From Bacteroidales bacterium (GTDB lineage Bacteria; Bacteroidota; Bacteroidia; Bacteroidales; CAIWKO01), in NCBI GenBank assembly GCA_023228145.1, contig JALOBU010000005.1:1-64000 (forward strand): DNA of 64,000 nucleotides, in the 5' to 3' direction. Shown here one piece after another: positions 44,913 through 52,047 of this stretch; within the stretch, counting starts at the first letter, position 1; each line of letters starts with the position of its first letter. The position numbers and the translations under genes are program-made. Below the pieces are notes generated by a model. That model saw only the letters and a list, made by a program, of their open reading frames with translations, ran no database searches and was not told the DNA's origin.

Positions 44913-45776
44913 TCAATCCTTAACACATCGAACTGAATATGCAAAATCCCACATTGCCAGGCAGGTCCAGTCGAGGTAGCTGAAGCGTGAGTATAGTGTC
45001 AACGACCAGGAGGTTTGGGTGGCATTATAATCCGTGTCCTGCGTTGCACTCCACCAATAGCCATTTTCGCCTATTTTGCTGTATGCCTTTGGTCCGCCCC
45101 GCCATCCGCCGGGCAGCGCAGAAAAACCGCTTTCATTATTCCCGTTGCCATCAGCCACTATGCAGTTTTTGGCCTGCCATGCTTTTTGTTTGGCGGTCAA
45201 AGAGTCATTTTCTACTCTGACAGCCCAGCCTGTGGCAGATTTAAGTTTCGCCGGCGCTTCCTTTTTTCCGCCCAAATGCTGAATCATCGCAATAAATTCC
45301 GCTTCGCTGGGCAAATGCCATCCGACAGGACAAACGGTTTTGGCCGTTTCCCAGTTATATAAATAGCCGTATTTGGCTACGTTGGCCTCATTATCATCAT
45401 AGGCCCAGCAGCCCTTGGTAGCTTTATAAGCCAGATTTTCGGCCATCCAGGTCTGGTTGCCAATAATTACCGTTTTATAGGTTTTACCATCGCGGGCATC
45501 AGTAAAAGTTCCGTTGGTATACCCCGGCAATACATCAAACTCATCACGGGTTCCGTTGGCATAGATGATGACAGAGATTTCTGATTTTTGCAATGAGTAA
45601 GATGGGCCTTCCGGATTATCAAATCTTTTATACTTTATAACCTCGGTTTCAATTTCTTTGACATAGGCTTTGATTTCATTCCCGTTTTTCAGGCGGATAA
45701 CATCCTGCGAAAATGCCTTGGAAATTCCTGTGCAAACGATTAATATAACGCAAATCCATAAAAGTGTTGTTTTCAT
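44913..45776 (-). CDS. FISUMP-domain secreted protein with extra N-terminal domain
   Basis: 287 residues. A signal peptide (MKTTLLWICVILIVCTGISKAFSQ) is followed by a ~65-residue domain (DVIRLKNGNEIKAYVKEIETEVIKYKRFDNPEGPSYSL ... SVIIYANGTRDEF), a beta-rich module that I have seen at the N-terminus of other Bacteroidota secreted proteins. A FISUMP domain runs from ~90 to the end: DARDGKTYKTVIIGNQTWMAENLAY, YGYLYNWETA, CPVGWHLPSEAEFIAMI, FSALPGGWRG, YWWSATQD, YSVRCVKD. No T9SS tail. Third and right-most gene of the FISUMP island; its codon use is visibly more GC-rich than that of its two neighbours. Confidence 0.83.
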   Translation of the reverse strand: MKTTLLWICVILIVCTGISKAFSQDVIRLKNGNEIKAYVKEIETEVIKYKRFDNPEGPSYSLQKSEISVIIYANGTRDEFDVLPGYTNGTFTDARDGKTYKTVIIGNQTWMAENLAYKATKGCWAYDDNEANVAKYGYLYNWETAKTVCPVGWHLPSEAEFIAMIQHLGGKKEAPAKLKSATGWAVRVENDSLTAKQKAWQAKNCIVADGNGNNESGFSALPGGWRGGPKAYSKIGENGYWWSATQDTDYNATQTSWSLTLYSRFSYLDWTCLAMWDFAYSVRCVKD

Positions 45777-45788
45777 TTTTTCAAGGTA

Positions 45789-45836
45789 TTATGCATGTTT
45801 TGCAGTGCTAATTCTGCGAACACGCGCGTACTGGGG
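45789..45836. repeat. Repeat at the right edge of the FISUMP island
   Basis: TATTATGCATG ... GTGCTAATTC followed by TGCGAACACGCGCGTACTGGGG (45815-45836). The last 22 bases differ from 42611-42632 at one position and lie in the same orientation, so the two copies are direct repeats at the two edges of the island. A degenerate member of the family seen at 42582 and 43580. Confidence 0.65.
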
Positions 45837-45905
45837 AAAAGAAAAAACATTTGCAAACGCAAACTCTACCCTTACCTATTGCCTTACACCCTCTACCCCC
45901 ACCTT

Positions 45906-46319
45906 CTAACTCTTCTCAAAATACTCTTTGAGCTTCTGCCCAAAGATATCCACCATATTTTGCAGCGGCCGCGAGGCCATCATGCTTATCATGGGAGGCA
46001 TTTCGTGTTCAAATATGAATTCCGTTTCTGTTTCTGTTTCACTTGTAGCATTGAGTAAACATACCAGCTCAAAAGTAAAAGGTATTTTCGTGCCGGTGTC
46101 AGGGACTATCCTTAATTTGGAATTTGGGATTCTTTCGGTCATTTTGAGAGCAAGGGAGCCCATGCCACTAATGTCAAAACTGCAGGTGTCTCCTGTTGAT
46201 TTCCAATTGCCGACCTGCTCGGGCATGAGGGTTTTAAAGTTGTTGAAATCGGAAAGAAAACCGTAGATATTTTCTGCCGGCTTATTGATTTTTGTTTTTT
46301 CACTTTTTATCTGTGCCAT
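45906..46319 (-). CDS. SRPBCC-family protein
   Basis: 137 residues with the START/SRPBCC helix-grip pattern: KTKINKPAENIYGFLSDFNNFKTLMPEQV near the N-terminus, beta strands (CSFDISGMGSLALKMTERI, FIFEHEMPPMI), and a long C-terminal helix (MVDIFGQKLKEYFEKS). Such folds bind hydrophobic ligands. The gene starts 1 base after the pyrE stop and is probably translated from the same mRNA; this pairing is common in Bacteroidota without a known reason. Confidence 0.82.
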   Translation of the reverse strand: MAQIKSEKTKINKPAENIYGFLSDFNNFKTLMPEQVGNWKSTGDTCSFDISGMGSLALKMTERIPNSKLRIVPDTGTKIPFTFELVCLLNATSETETETEFIFEHEMPPMISMMASRPLQNMVDIFGQKLKEYFEKS

Positions 46320-46320
46320 A

Positions 46321-46962
46321 TCACTTCCCCCATTTTTCGGGAGCTTCGCGCCATTTTGCCAGTTGCGGAAGGTCTCTTTCGTTTATATAATTGTTTTCCA
46401 CAGCTTGCTCCAGCAAGGCGTTATAATGAGATAGGGTAAACAAGGGGCATTTTGCTTTAGCAAAACCTTCTTCAGCGACAGGAAACCCATATGTAAATAT
46501 AGCGACCATGCCTTTCACATTACATCCTGCATTTCGCAGGGCTTCTACTGCTTTGAGGCTGCTGCCTCCCGTAGAAATAAGGTCTTCGATAACCACCACC
46601 GACTGTCCTTTTTCCACCACGCCTTCTATCAGGTTTGTAAGCCCGTGATCTTTGGGCGCCGAACGCACATATGCTAAAGGCAATCCCATATCCTGTGCCA
46701 CCAGCGCGGCATGAGCAATAGCGCCGGTAGCAACACCTACGATAACGTCCGGGCTACCGAACTCATCATTGATAATACCGACAAATTGCTGGCGGATATA
46801 GGTGCGAACCGCAGGGTAAGACAAAGTTTTTCTGTTGTCGCAATATATCGGGGATTTCCATCCTGATGCCCAGGTAAATGGTTTTTGCAGATTCAGTTTT
46901 ATTGCTTTAATTTGCAAGAGGTATTCTGCAGTTTTTAATAAAGCATCGCTGTATTTTTTCAT
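46321..46962 (-). CDS. pyrE: Orotate phosphoribosyltransferase
   Basis: 213 residues from the ATG at 46962, which gives MKKYSDALLKTAEYLLQIKAIKLN and matches the full family N-terminus. Converts orotate and PRPP to orotidine monophosphate in pyrimidine synthesis. Motifs: FTWASGWKSPIYCDNR, VGVATGAIAHAA, and the PRPP loop VVVIEDLISTGGSS. A consensus promoter ends only four bases before the ATG. Forms a pair with the SRPBCC gene and is divergent from the NUDIX gene, with the two 5' ends 7 bases apart. Confidence 0.94.
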   Translation of the reverse strand: MKKYSDALLKTAEYLLQIKAIKLNLQKPFTWASGWKSPIYCDNRKTLSYPAVRTYIRQQFVGIINDEFGSPDVIVGVATGAIAHAALVAQDMGLPLAYVRSAPKDHGLTNLIEGVVEKGQSVVVIEDLISTGGSSLKAVEALRNAGCNVKGMVAIFTYGFPVAEEGFAKAKCPLFTLSHYNALLEQAVENNYINERDLPQLAKWREAPEKWGK

Positions 46963-46966
46963 GCGA

Positions 46967-46996
46967 CAAATGTACAAAGTTTACATGAACGACAAA
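46967..46996 (-). promoter_or_regulatory. Promoter of pyrE
   Basis: Minus strand: TTTG (46996-46993), 18 bases, TACATTTG (46974-46967). Both core elements are perfect with consensus-like spacing. Four bases separate the -7 box from the pyrE ATG, so the transcript would be leaderless or nearly so. The promoter lies inside the first codons of the divergent NUDIX gene. Confidence 0.7.
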
Positions 46997-47590
46997 GAAA
47001 TTTTCTTCACAAAGAAGAAAGACATTGTTAATGAACATAATACATCACTTTTTCTGACCGACCCTGATATCAATAGAATTAATAACAACATCATAGAATT
47101 TATTAGCGACAATAAAAACAACAAATTATATTTTGTTCACAGAAGCCCAAAAAAATTATTTAAAGCCTTTGCTAAAAAATATAAGATTGTGAAAGCTGCA
47201 GGAGGCATAGTAAGAAATAAGGATGACAGGATACTATTTATTTTCAGAAGAGAAAAATGGGATTTGCCAAAAGGCAAGGTCGATAAAAAAGAAACAAAAA
47301 AACATGCCGCATTACGCGAAGTAACAGAAGAAACGGGACTTGAAACGCTTGCAATTCTTCGGAAAACTGCTTGTACTTATCACACCTATACCGAAAAGGA
47401 AATACAAATACTCAAAAAAACATACTGGTATGAGATGTTTGCCGACAAAGATGAGCCCTTACATCCACAAGCAGAGGAAGATATAACAGAATTAAGATGG
47501 GTTTCCTCACATGAAATGAGTGATATCATCCGTAATACGTACCCTCTTATTAAGGACCTGATTAAGGAATTTGAAGAGATTGGAGATTAG
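46970..47590 (+). CDS. NUDIX hydrolase
   Basis: 206 residues, starting at the ATG at 46970 (MYKVYMNDKEIFF), the N-terminus typical of a Bacteroidota NUDIX group; in-frame ATGs at 46961 and 46985 are alternatives. The N-terminal ~65 residues are a small extra domain. The NUDIX box is complete: GKVDKKETKKHAALREVTEETGL (GX5EX7REUXEEXGU pattern), preceded by AAGGIVRNKDDRILFIFRREKWDLPKG. It hydrolyses a nucleoside-diphosphate-linked compound; substrate unknown. The first codons overlap the pyrE promoter. Confidence 0.9.
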   Translation: MYKVYMNDKEIFFTKKKDIVNEHNTSLFLTDPDINRINNNIIEFISDNKNNKLYFVHRSPKKLFKAFAKKYKIVKAAGGIVRNKDDRILFIFRREKWDLPKGKVDKKETKKHAALREVTEETGLETLAILRKTACTYHTYTEKEIQILKKTYWYEMFADKDEPLHPQAEEDITELRWVSSHEMSDIIRNTYPLIKDLIKEFEEIGD

Positions 47591-47931
47591 AGATTGGAAA
47601 TTTTAAATTGAAAGTTGTAAATTTAAAATATTGTAAGAAGCGTTTTTTTATGCGATATTACTAACTATTTTGGTTGTTTTGTATTTTGTTTCTTCGCAGC
47701 CGTTTTTAGTAACCCGCCAACTGGTAGATACTCTTACTGACTACAAAAAAACACAAGCAGGAGTTTTTGATACGTCAGCAAACCCCTTCGCCGCTATAAA
47801 AAAGCATCACTAAGGTTTTAAACACAAATTCGTCATTTAAAAATTTATTTCTAAAGACCGTCATTGAAAAATTAATCATATAAGCGTAAGTAAATCAGCA
47901 CATTGTAATGACGTTTCCGGGTAAAAACGAT
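47591..47931. other. Intergenic region, possible gene remnant
   Basis: The first 45 bases are A/T- and G-rich short repeats (GGAGATTAGAGATTGGAAATTTT) like tracts seen elsewhere in the window. From 47637 to the stop at 47811-47813 one plus-strand frame stays open without a normal start codon and reads like protein: a hydrophobic stretch (AILLTILVVLYFV), then SSQPFLVTRQLVDTLTDYKKTQ. This may be a decayed or truncated gene. Nothing else is recognisable, and no terminator is clear. Confidence 0.4.
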
Positions 47932-49875
47932 TTATTCTCTGCAATGTTTATATAAAACATTGTAGGCTTCTTTTATGCCCAGTTCGCCGGCTTTGCTGAT
48001 ATCTGTACACCCTTTTTCTTTTTCGCCCAAAAACAAAAATAAAATTCCGCGGTTAAAATATGCTTCTGCAAAAGTTTTATTGTAAAATATGCTCACGGTA
48101 TAGTCCAGCACAGCGCCACCAAAATCATTCAACACACATTTCACATAAGCACGGTTATAATAAGCAAAGCAAAATGTGCTGTTTTTTTCTATGGATTTTG
48201 AAAAATCCAGCAGCGACTGCAGGTAATAATTGTTGTCTTTTGTGCTTGCAGGCGGCATGAATAATTGCCTGTTAAGTTGTTCGTCTTCTTCGTGCCGGCC
48301 TAAGGCAAAATGCATATTTCCTTTAAAAAAATCAATCAGGTAAGCATAGGCAGAAGTATCACTGATTTGCGCCGAAGTATTCAGAAATTCTTTGTAATTT
48401 ACCATGGAGCCGGCAAGAAGGCAATCCCAGATTTCACATACCTCCGAAGCAGAACCCGCAAGTACGATGGAGTCAATTTTTTTTCGTTCGTCAGGCAGTT
48501 TCTCAACATCCACAATAGCGCTCCCTGTTGTGAATATCCATTTGTACGCCATGGGTTTAATTTTATTGAGCGCCTCCAGTTCTGTATTGTAAATGTTATT
48601 AGAATGGACATTAATTTTTTCAGTAAGGCTGATGCTGAACAAGGGTTTCATGATTATTTCATAAGGCCTGAACTGAATCTTGCCGCGCGTAGTATCAGTA
48701 TTCTCAAACTCTGTCCTGAACTCAAAAAGTTTTTTAAATGAAGCTATCTCTTCCTCGCTATATTGTATGGAATCATTCCTGGACATAAGCATTTCAGCCA
48801 TTTTTTTATCTTCCAGGCTGGTTCTGTAATTCTTCACTTCCTGATAGGCAGCCGCTCTGAAAAAATAAGCGTAGTAGAATGCCGGATAGAGAGTGATTAC
48901 CTTAGAATAGTCATCAATTGCGCCATAGTAGTCGTTCAACTGATGTTTTATCTGCGCCCGGTAAAAATAAGCAAAAAGATTATCAGAGTTCAGTTCTGCT
49001 ACCCGGTTGAAATCTGAAAGGGCATCATAATATTGCTCATGCTCTGCATAAAGGCAGGCCCGGTTATAATAACATTCTGCATTGAAAGGATTCAGTTCAA
49101 TAACCTTTGCATAATTATGCAGAGCGTTTTCATATTCCTGCCTGCTATGGTAGTATGCTGCAAGATAGTAGTATGCCATCACATTTAAGCTGTCTTTGGA
49201 TACGACGAAATTGAAATCATCTCTCCCGCTCACAGAATCGGCCAGAAAAAGTTTAATCTGCCCTCGCAAAATATATGCATTGTAGTTTGCCGGCTCAATG
49301 GTAATGGCTTTGTTACAGTCAGCCAGTGCTTTTTCGTATTTTTTAACGCTCATAAACAGGATGCTCCGGTTAAGGTATGCGTTGACATTGGCAGGGTTAA
49401 GCAAAAGCGCCATATTAAAATCTTCGAGTGCATGGATGCTGTCCCACATTTGTGTCCGGGTGTAACCTCTTGCATTATAATAATCCGAACTGGAGCTGTT
49501 CAACGCAATGGCTTTGTCGAAATTTGATATTGCATCAAAATAATCATTTTGTAATGTTTTTATGATACCCAGATAATAAAATGCAGGACTGAAGCCATGA
49601 TGAATCCGGGTTGAGTTTTCAAAATCCGCCAGAGCGCCACGATTATCCCCTAATTCCATTTTCGCAATACCTCTGAAATAATATGCATGATGGTTTTCCG
49701 GCACCTCATCAATTATCTTGTTAAACAACAATATGGCTCCGGTATAATCGTTTTCCTGTATCCTCTCCTGCCCCTTCATCATATAGTGCTCAATATTGTA
49801 CTGGGCATTAGCTGAAAGGCCTAATAATACTGTAAATGCAAAAAATAATAAAATATTTTTCTTGTAAAAATTCAA
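47932..49875 (-). CDS. Large secreted TPR-repeat protein
   Basis: 647 residues. A signal peptide (MNFYKKNILLFFAFTVLLGLSANAQ), then roughly ten tetratricopeptide repeats in a row from ~28 to ~370 (for example AILLFNKIIDEVPENHHAYYFRGIAKMELGD, split into A and B helices, and ALADCNKAITIEPANYNAYILRG). A non-TPR region follows (~370-560, with PMAYKWIFTTGSAIVDVEKLPDE), then one or two more repeats near the end (AVLDYTVSIFYNKTFAEAYFNRG). The middle part resembles the beta/alpha periplasmic regions of energy-transducing proteins, but I do not recognise it firmly. A periplasmic scaffold role is inferred. Single gene. Confidence 0.78.
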   Translation of the reverse strand: MNFYKKNILLFFAFTVLLGLSANAQYNIEHYMMKGQERIQENDYTGAILLFNKIIDEVPENHHAYYFRGIAKMELGDNRGALADFENSTRIHHGFSPAFYYLGIIKTLQNDYFDAISNFDKAIALNSSSSDYYNARGYTRTQMWDSIHALEDFNMALLLNPANVNAYLNRSILFMSVKKYEKALADCNKAITIEPANYNAYILRGQIKLFLADSVSGRDDFNFVVSKDSLNVMAYYYLAAYYHSRQEYENALHNYAKVIELNPFNAECYYNRACLYAEHEQYYDALSDFNRVAELNSDNLFAYFYRAQIKHQLNDYYGAIDDYSKVITLYPAFYYAYFFRAAAYQEVKNYRTSLEDKKMAEMLMSRNDSIQYSEEEIASFKKLFEFRTEFENTDTTRGKIQFRPYEIIMKPLFSISLTEKINVHSNNIYNTELEALNKIKPMAYKWIFTTGSAIVDVEKLPDERKKIDSIVLAGSASEVCEIWDCLLAGSMVNYKEFLNTSAQISDTSAYAYLIDFFKGNMHFALGRHEEDEQLNRQLFMPPASTKDNNYYLQSLLDFSKSIEKNSTFCFAYYNRAYVKCVLNDFGGAVLDYTVSIFYNKTFAEAYFNRGILFLFLGEKEKGCTDISKAGELGIKEAYNVLYKHCRE

Positions 49876-50010
49876 AATAACAGAGAAAATACGAGTGGAT
49901 TAATTAGAGAAATAACAGCAAAAATAGCCTTTTATTGTTGTTTATTTATCAACAAATAAATGTTGACGTGCATTTAAACACCCTATATAATAACACAATT
50001 TCAGTTTTTT

Positions 50011-50053
50011 TATTTTTTTGCTTTTTAAAAGCAAAAAAAATATAATATATTTG
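50011..50053 (+). promoter_or_regulatory. AT-rich hairpin and putative -7 box before the gene at 50081
   Basis: TATATTTG at 50046-50053 matches TAnnTTTG and ends 27 bases before the ATG. Just upstream lies a 13-bp AT-rich palindrome (TTTTTTTGCTTTT / AAAAGCAAAAAAA, 50013-50039) between two divergent genes; a TTTG at 50017-50020 within it is 25 bases from the -7 box, slightly long for a -33 element. Confidence 0.4.
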
Positions 50054-50080
50054 TACCATAAACCAAATAAATAATTAATT

Positions 50081-51415
50081 ATGAAACATTTAAAATTACT
50101 TTTTTTACTTCCGGCTTTCATATTGTTAGCCTGGAACACCTGGGGCCAAAACAAAACAACCTCAACAGTGAATGATGCATTGGAACAGGAGTTTGCAGAT
50201 ATTACAACTTATGCCGGTGATACAGTAAGAATAGCTTTTAGATATGAAGGAAATTATGCACATGAAAGGTATGTTGATGATATTTTGATAGAAGAAATAC
50301 TCCCTCCTGTTATAAGCCCCGACAGCACAACCTTTGACCTCGCTTTTGCTGATGACGTTAACACCACCATAACCTGGAATGCAGCAACAGCAATTACAAC
50401 TATTGCTGACAACCAGCTTACGCCCTTTACACTTATAGAAGGTACTGACTTTGATGTCTCAGGTAATACACTAACCATATATAGTACTTATCTTGCCGCT
50501 GTGTTGCTCGCAGAAAATGACGAAATAATACTTAGCCTGTCTTTTGATGAAGGCACCATACTGAGTTTTACAATTACAGCTATTCTGACCCCTCCACCTC
50601 CTGTGGTGATTGCCAACTGGAATTTTGAAAACAGCACCAAAAGAGAACTCATTACTGACGATGCTACATTTCTTTCCAATCCTTATACTGCCGATGACGG
50701 CATTACTTCCAACATTGATATTGCTCCAATAACTCTGGTTGGAGGAAGTGTTTTCGCCGGATGGGTAACAGGCGCTGGTGGAACAGGCACATACGCTGCT
50801 AACGCCGAGGCATGGAACGAAGGCACTGACACCAAATACTGGATGGTTACATGTAGCACACTTGGGTATGAAAACATTATATTAAGCTCAAAACAAAGAG
50901 GTTCAAATACCGGTCCCCGCGACTTCAAAGCACAATACAGTACTGATGGCACAAACTGGACAGATATTCCCGGTGCTACTATCACTGTTGGAGCAAACTT
51001 CACTTCCGGTGTCCTGAATGAAGTTCCTTTGCCTGTAGCATGTAATAACCAAAGTTCCCTTCAAATCAGATGGCTAATGACTTCAGAAACATCCGTTGCA
51101 TCAGGCTCAGTGGGCGCCGGCGGGACTGACCGTATTGATGACATTTTGATTACAGGAACAGAAGTTAGTGTTTCTGTGGAAGAATTTTTATCAGGTTTTA
51201 CGGTTTATCCCAACCCTTCAAACGGAAATTTTGTGATTGATGCCGATGATAATTTCCTGATGCAAATCACCGATATAACAGGCAGAATTATTTCTGAGCA
51301 AATATTGGTAAAAGGCAAAAACACTATCAGTATGACGAATCAGGTTTCAGGCATTTATCTGCTTCGCCTCACAAACAATAACAACACAAAAACGATGAAA
51401 ATTATCATCAAATAA
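50081..51415 (+). CDS. Secreted multidomain protein with T9SS sorting domain
   Basis: 444 residues. A signal peptide (MKHLKLLFLLPAFILLAWNTWGQ) is followed, after a short link, by what looks like only the last strands of a cleaved-adhesin/MAM-type domain (GDTVRIAFRYEGNYAHERYVDDILIEE, ~45-77). An X2-like immunoglobulin domain comes next (~80-172, STTFDLAFADDVNTTITWN), then a lectin-like jelly-roll (~178-362, VIANWNFENSTKRE ... ADDGITSNIDIAP ... LSSKQRGSNTGPRDFKAQYSTDGTNWTDI ... GTDRIDDILITG) and a T9SS domain (~370-444, VYPNPSNGNFVI). No catalytic motif. Probably a surface binding protein. A strong terminator follows. Confidence 0.78.
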   Translation: MKHLKLLFLLPAFILLAWNTWGQNKTTSTVNDALEQEFADITTYAGDTVRIAFRYEGNYAHERYVDDILIEEILPPVISPDSTTFDLAFADDVNTTITWNAATAITTIADNQLTPFTLIEGTDFDVSGNTLTIYSTYLAAVLLAENDEIILSLSFDEGTILSFTITAILTPPPPVVIANWNFENSTKRELITDDATFLSNPYTADDGITSNIDIAPITLVGGSVFAGWVTGAGGTGTYAANAEAWNEGTDTKYWMVTCSTLGYENIILSSKQRGSNTGPRDFKAQYSTDGTNWTDIPGATITVGANFTSGVLNEVPLPVACNNQSSLQIRWLMTSETSVASGSVGAGGTDRIDDILITGTEVSVSVEEFLSGFTVYPNPSNGNFVIDADDNFLMQITDITGRIISEQILVKGKNTISMTNQVSGIYLLRLTNNNNTKTMKIIIK

Positions 51416-51440
51416 ATTTTTGATTTGTTTTAAACAAGAA

Positions 51441-51463
51441 AAAGCCCGGATGATTCGGGCTTT
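51441..51463 (+). terminator. Rho-independent terminator after the gene at 50081-51415
   Basis: AAAGCCCG (51441-51448), 7-base loop, CGGGCTTT (51456-51463) followed by a run of T. 25 bases after the stop. Confidence 0.92.
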
Positions 51464-51998
51464 TTTTTTAAAAAAAAGTCAGATTAAGAAACTGTTATGA
51501 TTTTTTTAATAGCAAGCATAAATTTAAAATTTCACCTGTCAGACTGAGCCGAAACTCCTGAAACGACAGTAAAAGCAGTTTCGTGTCCCAGCCTGCCGGA
51601 GTACCCTGCATGCAGGTAGGTAAGTCGACCGTATGTTAATAATAAAAATACTCTTCCCTAAGAGCCCCACTTCGACAATCCCGATAAATCGGGATGCTCA
51701 GTGTAACTCGAAGTTTTTATATCTGATTTTGATAGCAATAGTAATATATAAATTCAAAAACAAAAGAGTTTCTAAATATTAGAAAAAAACCTATTGAGTA
51801 ATTTGGGTTAATACAATTACTTGATATAATTTAACCCATCTTTATATTGTATAATGCCGATAGAGTAACTGTTATAGTACAATTTATTGGACTATTACAG
51901 ATACCGTATCGGTATAAAATATTTTATTTGAATAATTTTGCTTAGGCTTCATCCTTAGTTTTTTTATCTTAACTGGCTCCGCCAATTTGTAAAAAAGT
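51464..51998. other. 535-base intergenic region with a REP-like palindrome
   Basis: No open frame worth calling. A nested palindrome lies at 51669-51714: outer arms ACTTCGA and TCGAAGT, inner stem ATCCCGA, TAAA loop, TCGGGAT, with CTCAGTGTAACTCGAAG between. Similar TTCGAC/CTCAGTG elements are common intergenic repeats in Bacteroidota genomes. A GC-rich stretch around 51580-51635 (CAGCCTGCCGGAGTACCCTGCATGCAGG) looks like a further decayed copy. The rest is AT-rich and featureless. Confidence 0.6.
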
Positions 51999-52024
51999 AA
52001 AGGCACGAATCTCTCCGTGCCTTT
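51999..52024 (-). terminator. Terminator of the M3 peptidase gene
   Basis: Minus strand: AAAGGCACG, 8-base loop, CGTGCCTTT, then ACTTTTTT, 23 bases after the stop at 52048. Confidence 0.85.
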
Positions 52025-52047
52025 TATCTTTGAAATAATTGAAAATG

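Noticed and set aside
42582..45836. Calling the FISUMP island a bona fide integron
   Set aside because: No integrase, attI or consistent attC boxes can be shown; orientations of the elements differ. Kept only as an attC-like observation.
48310..48741. 143-codon plus-strand frame
   Set aside because: Antisense to the TPR protein gene, which has a clear signal peptide and repeats.
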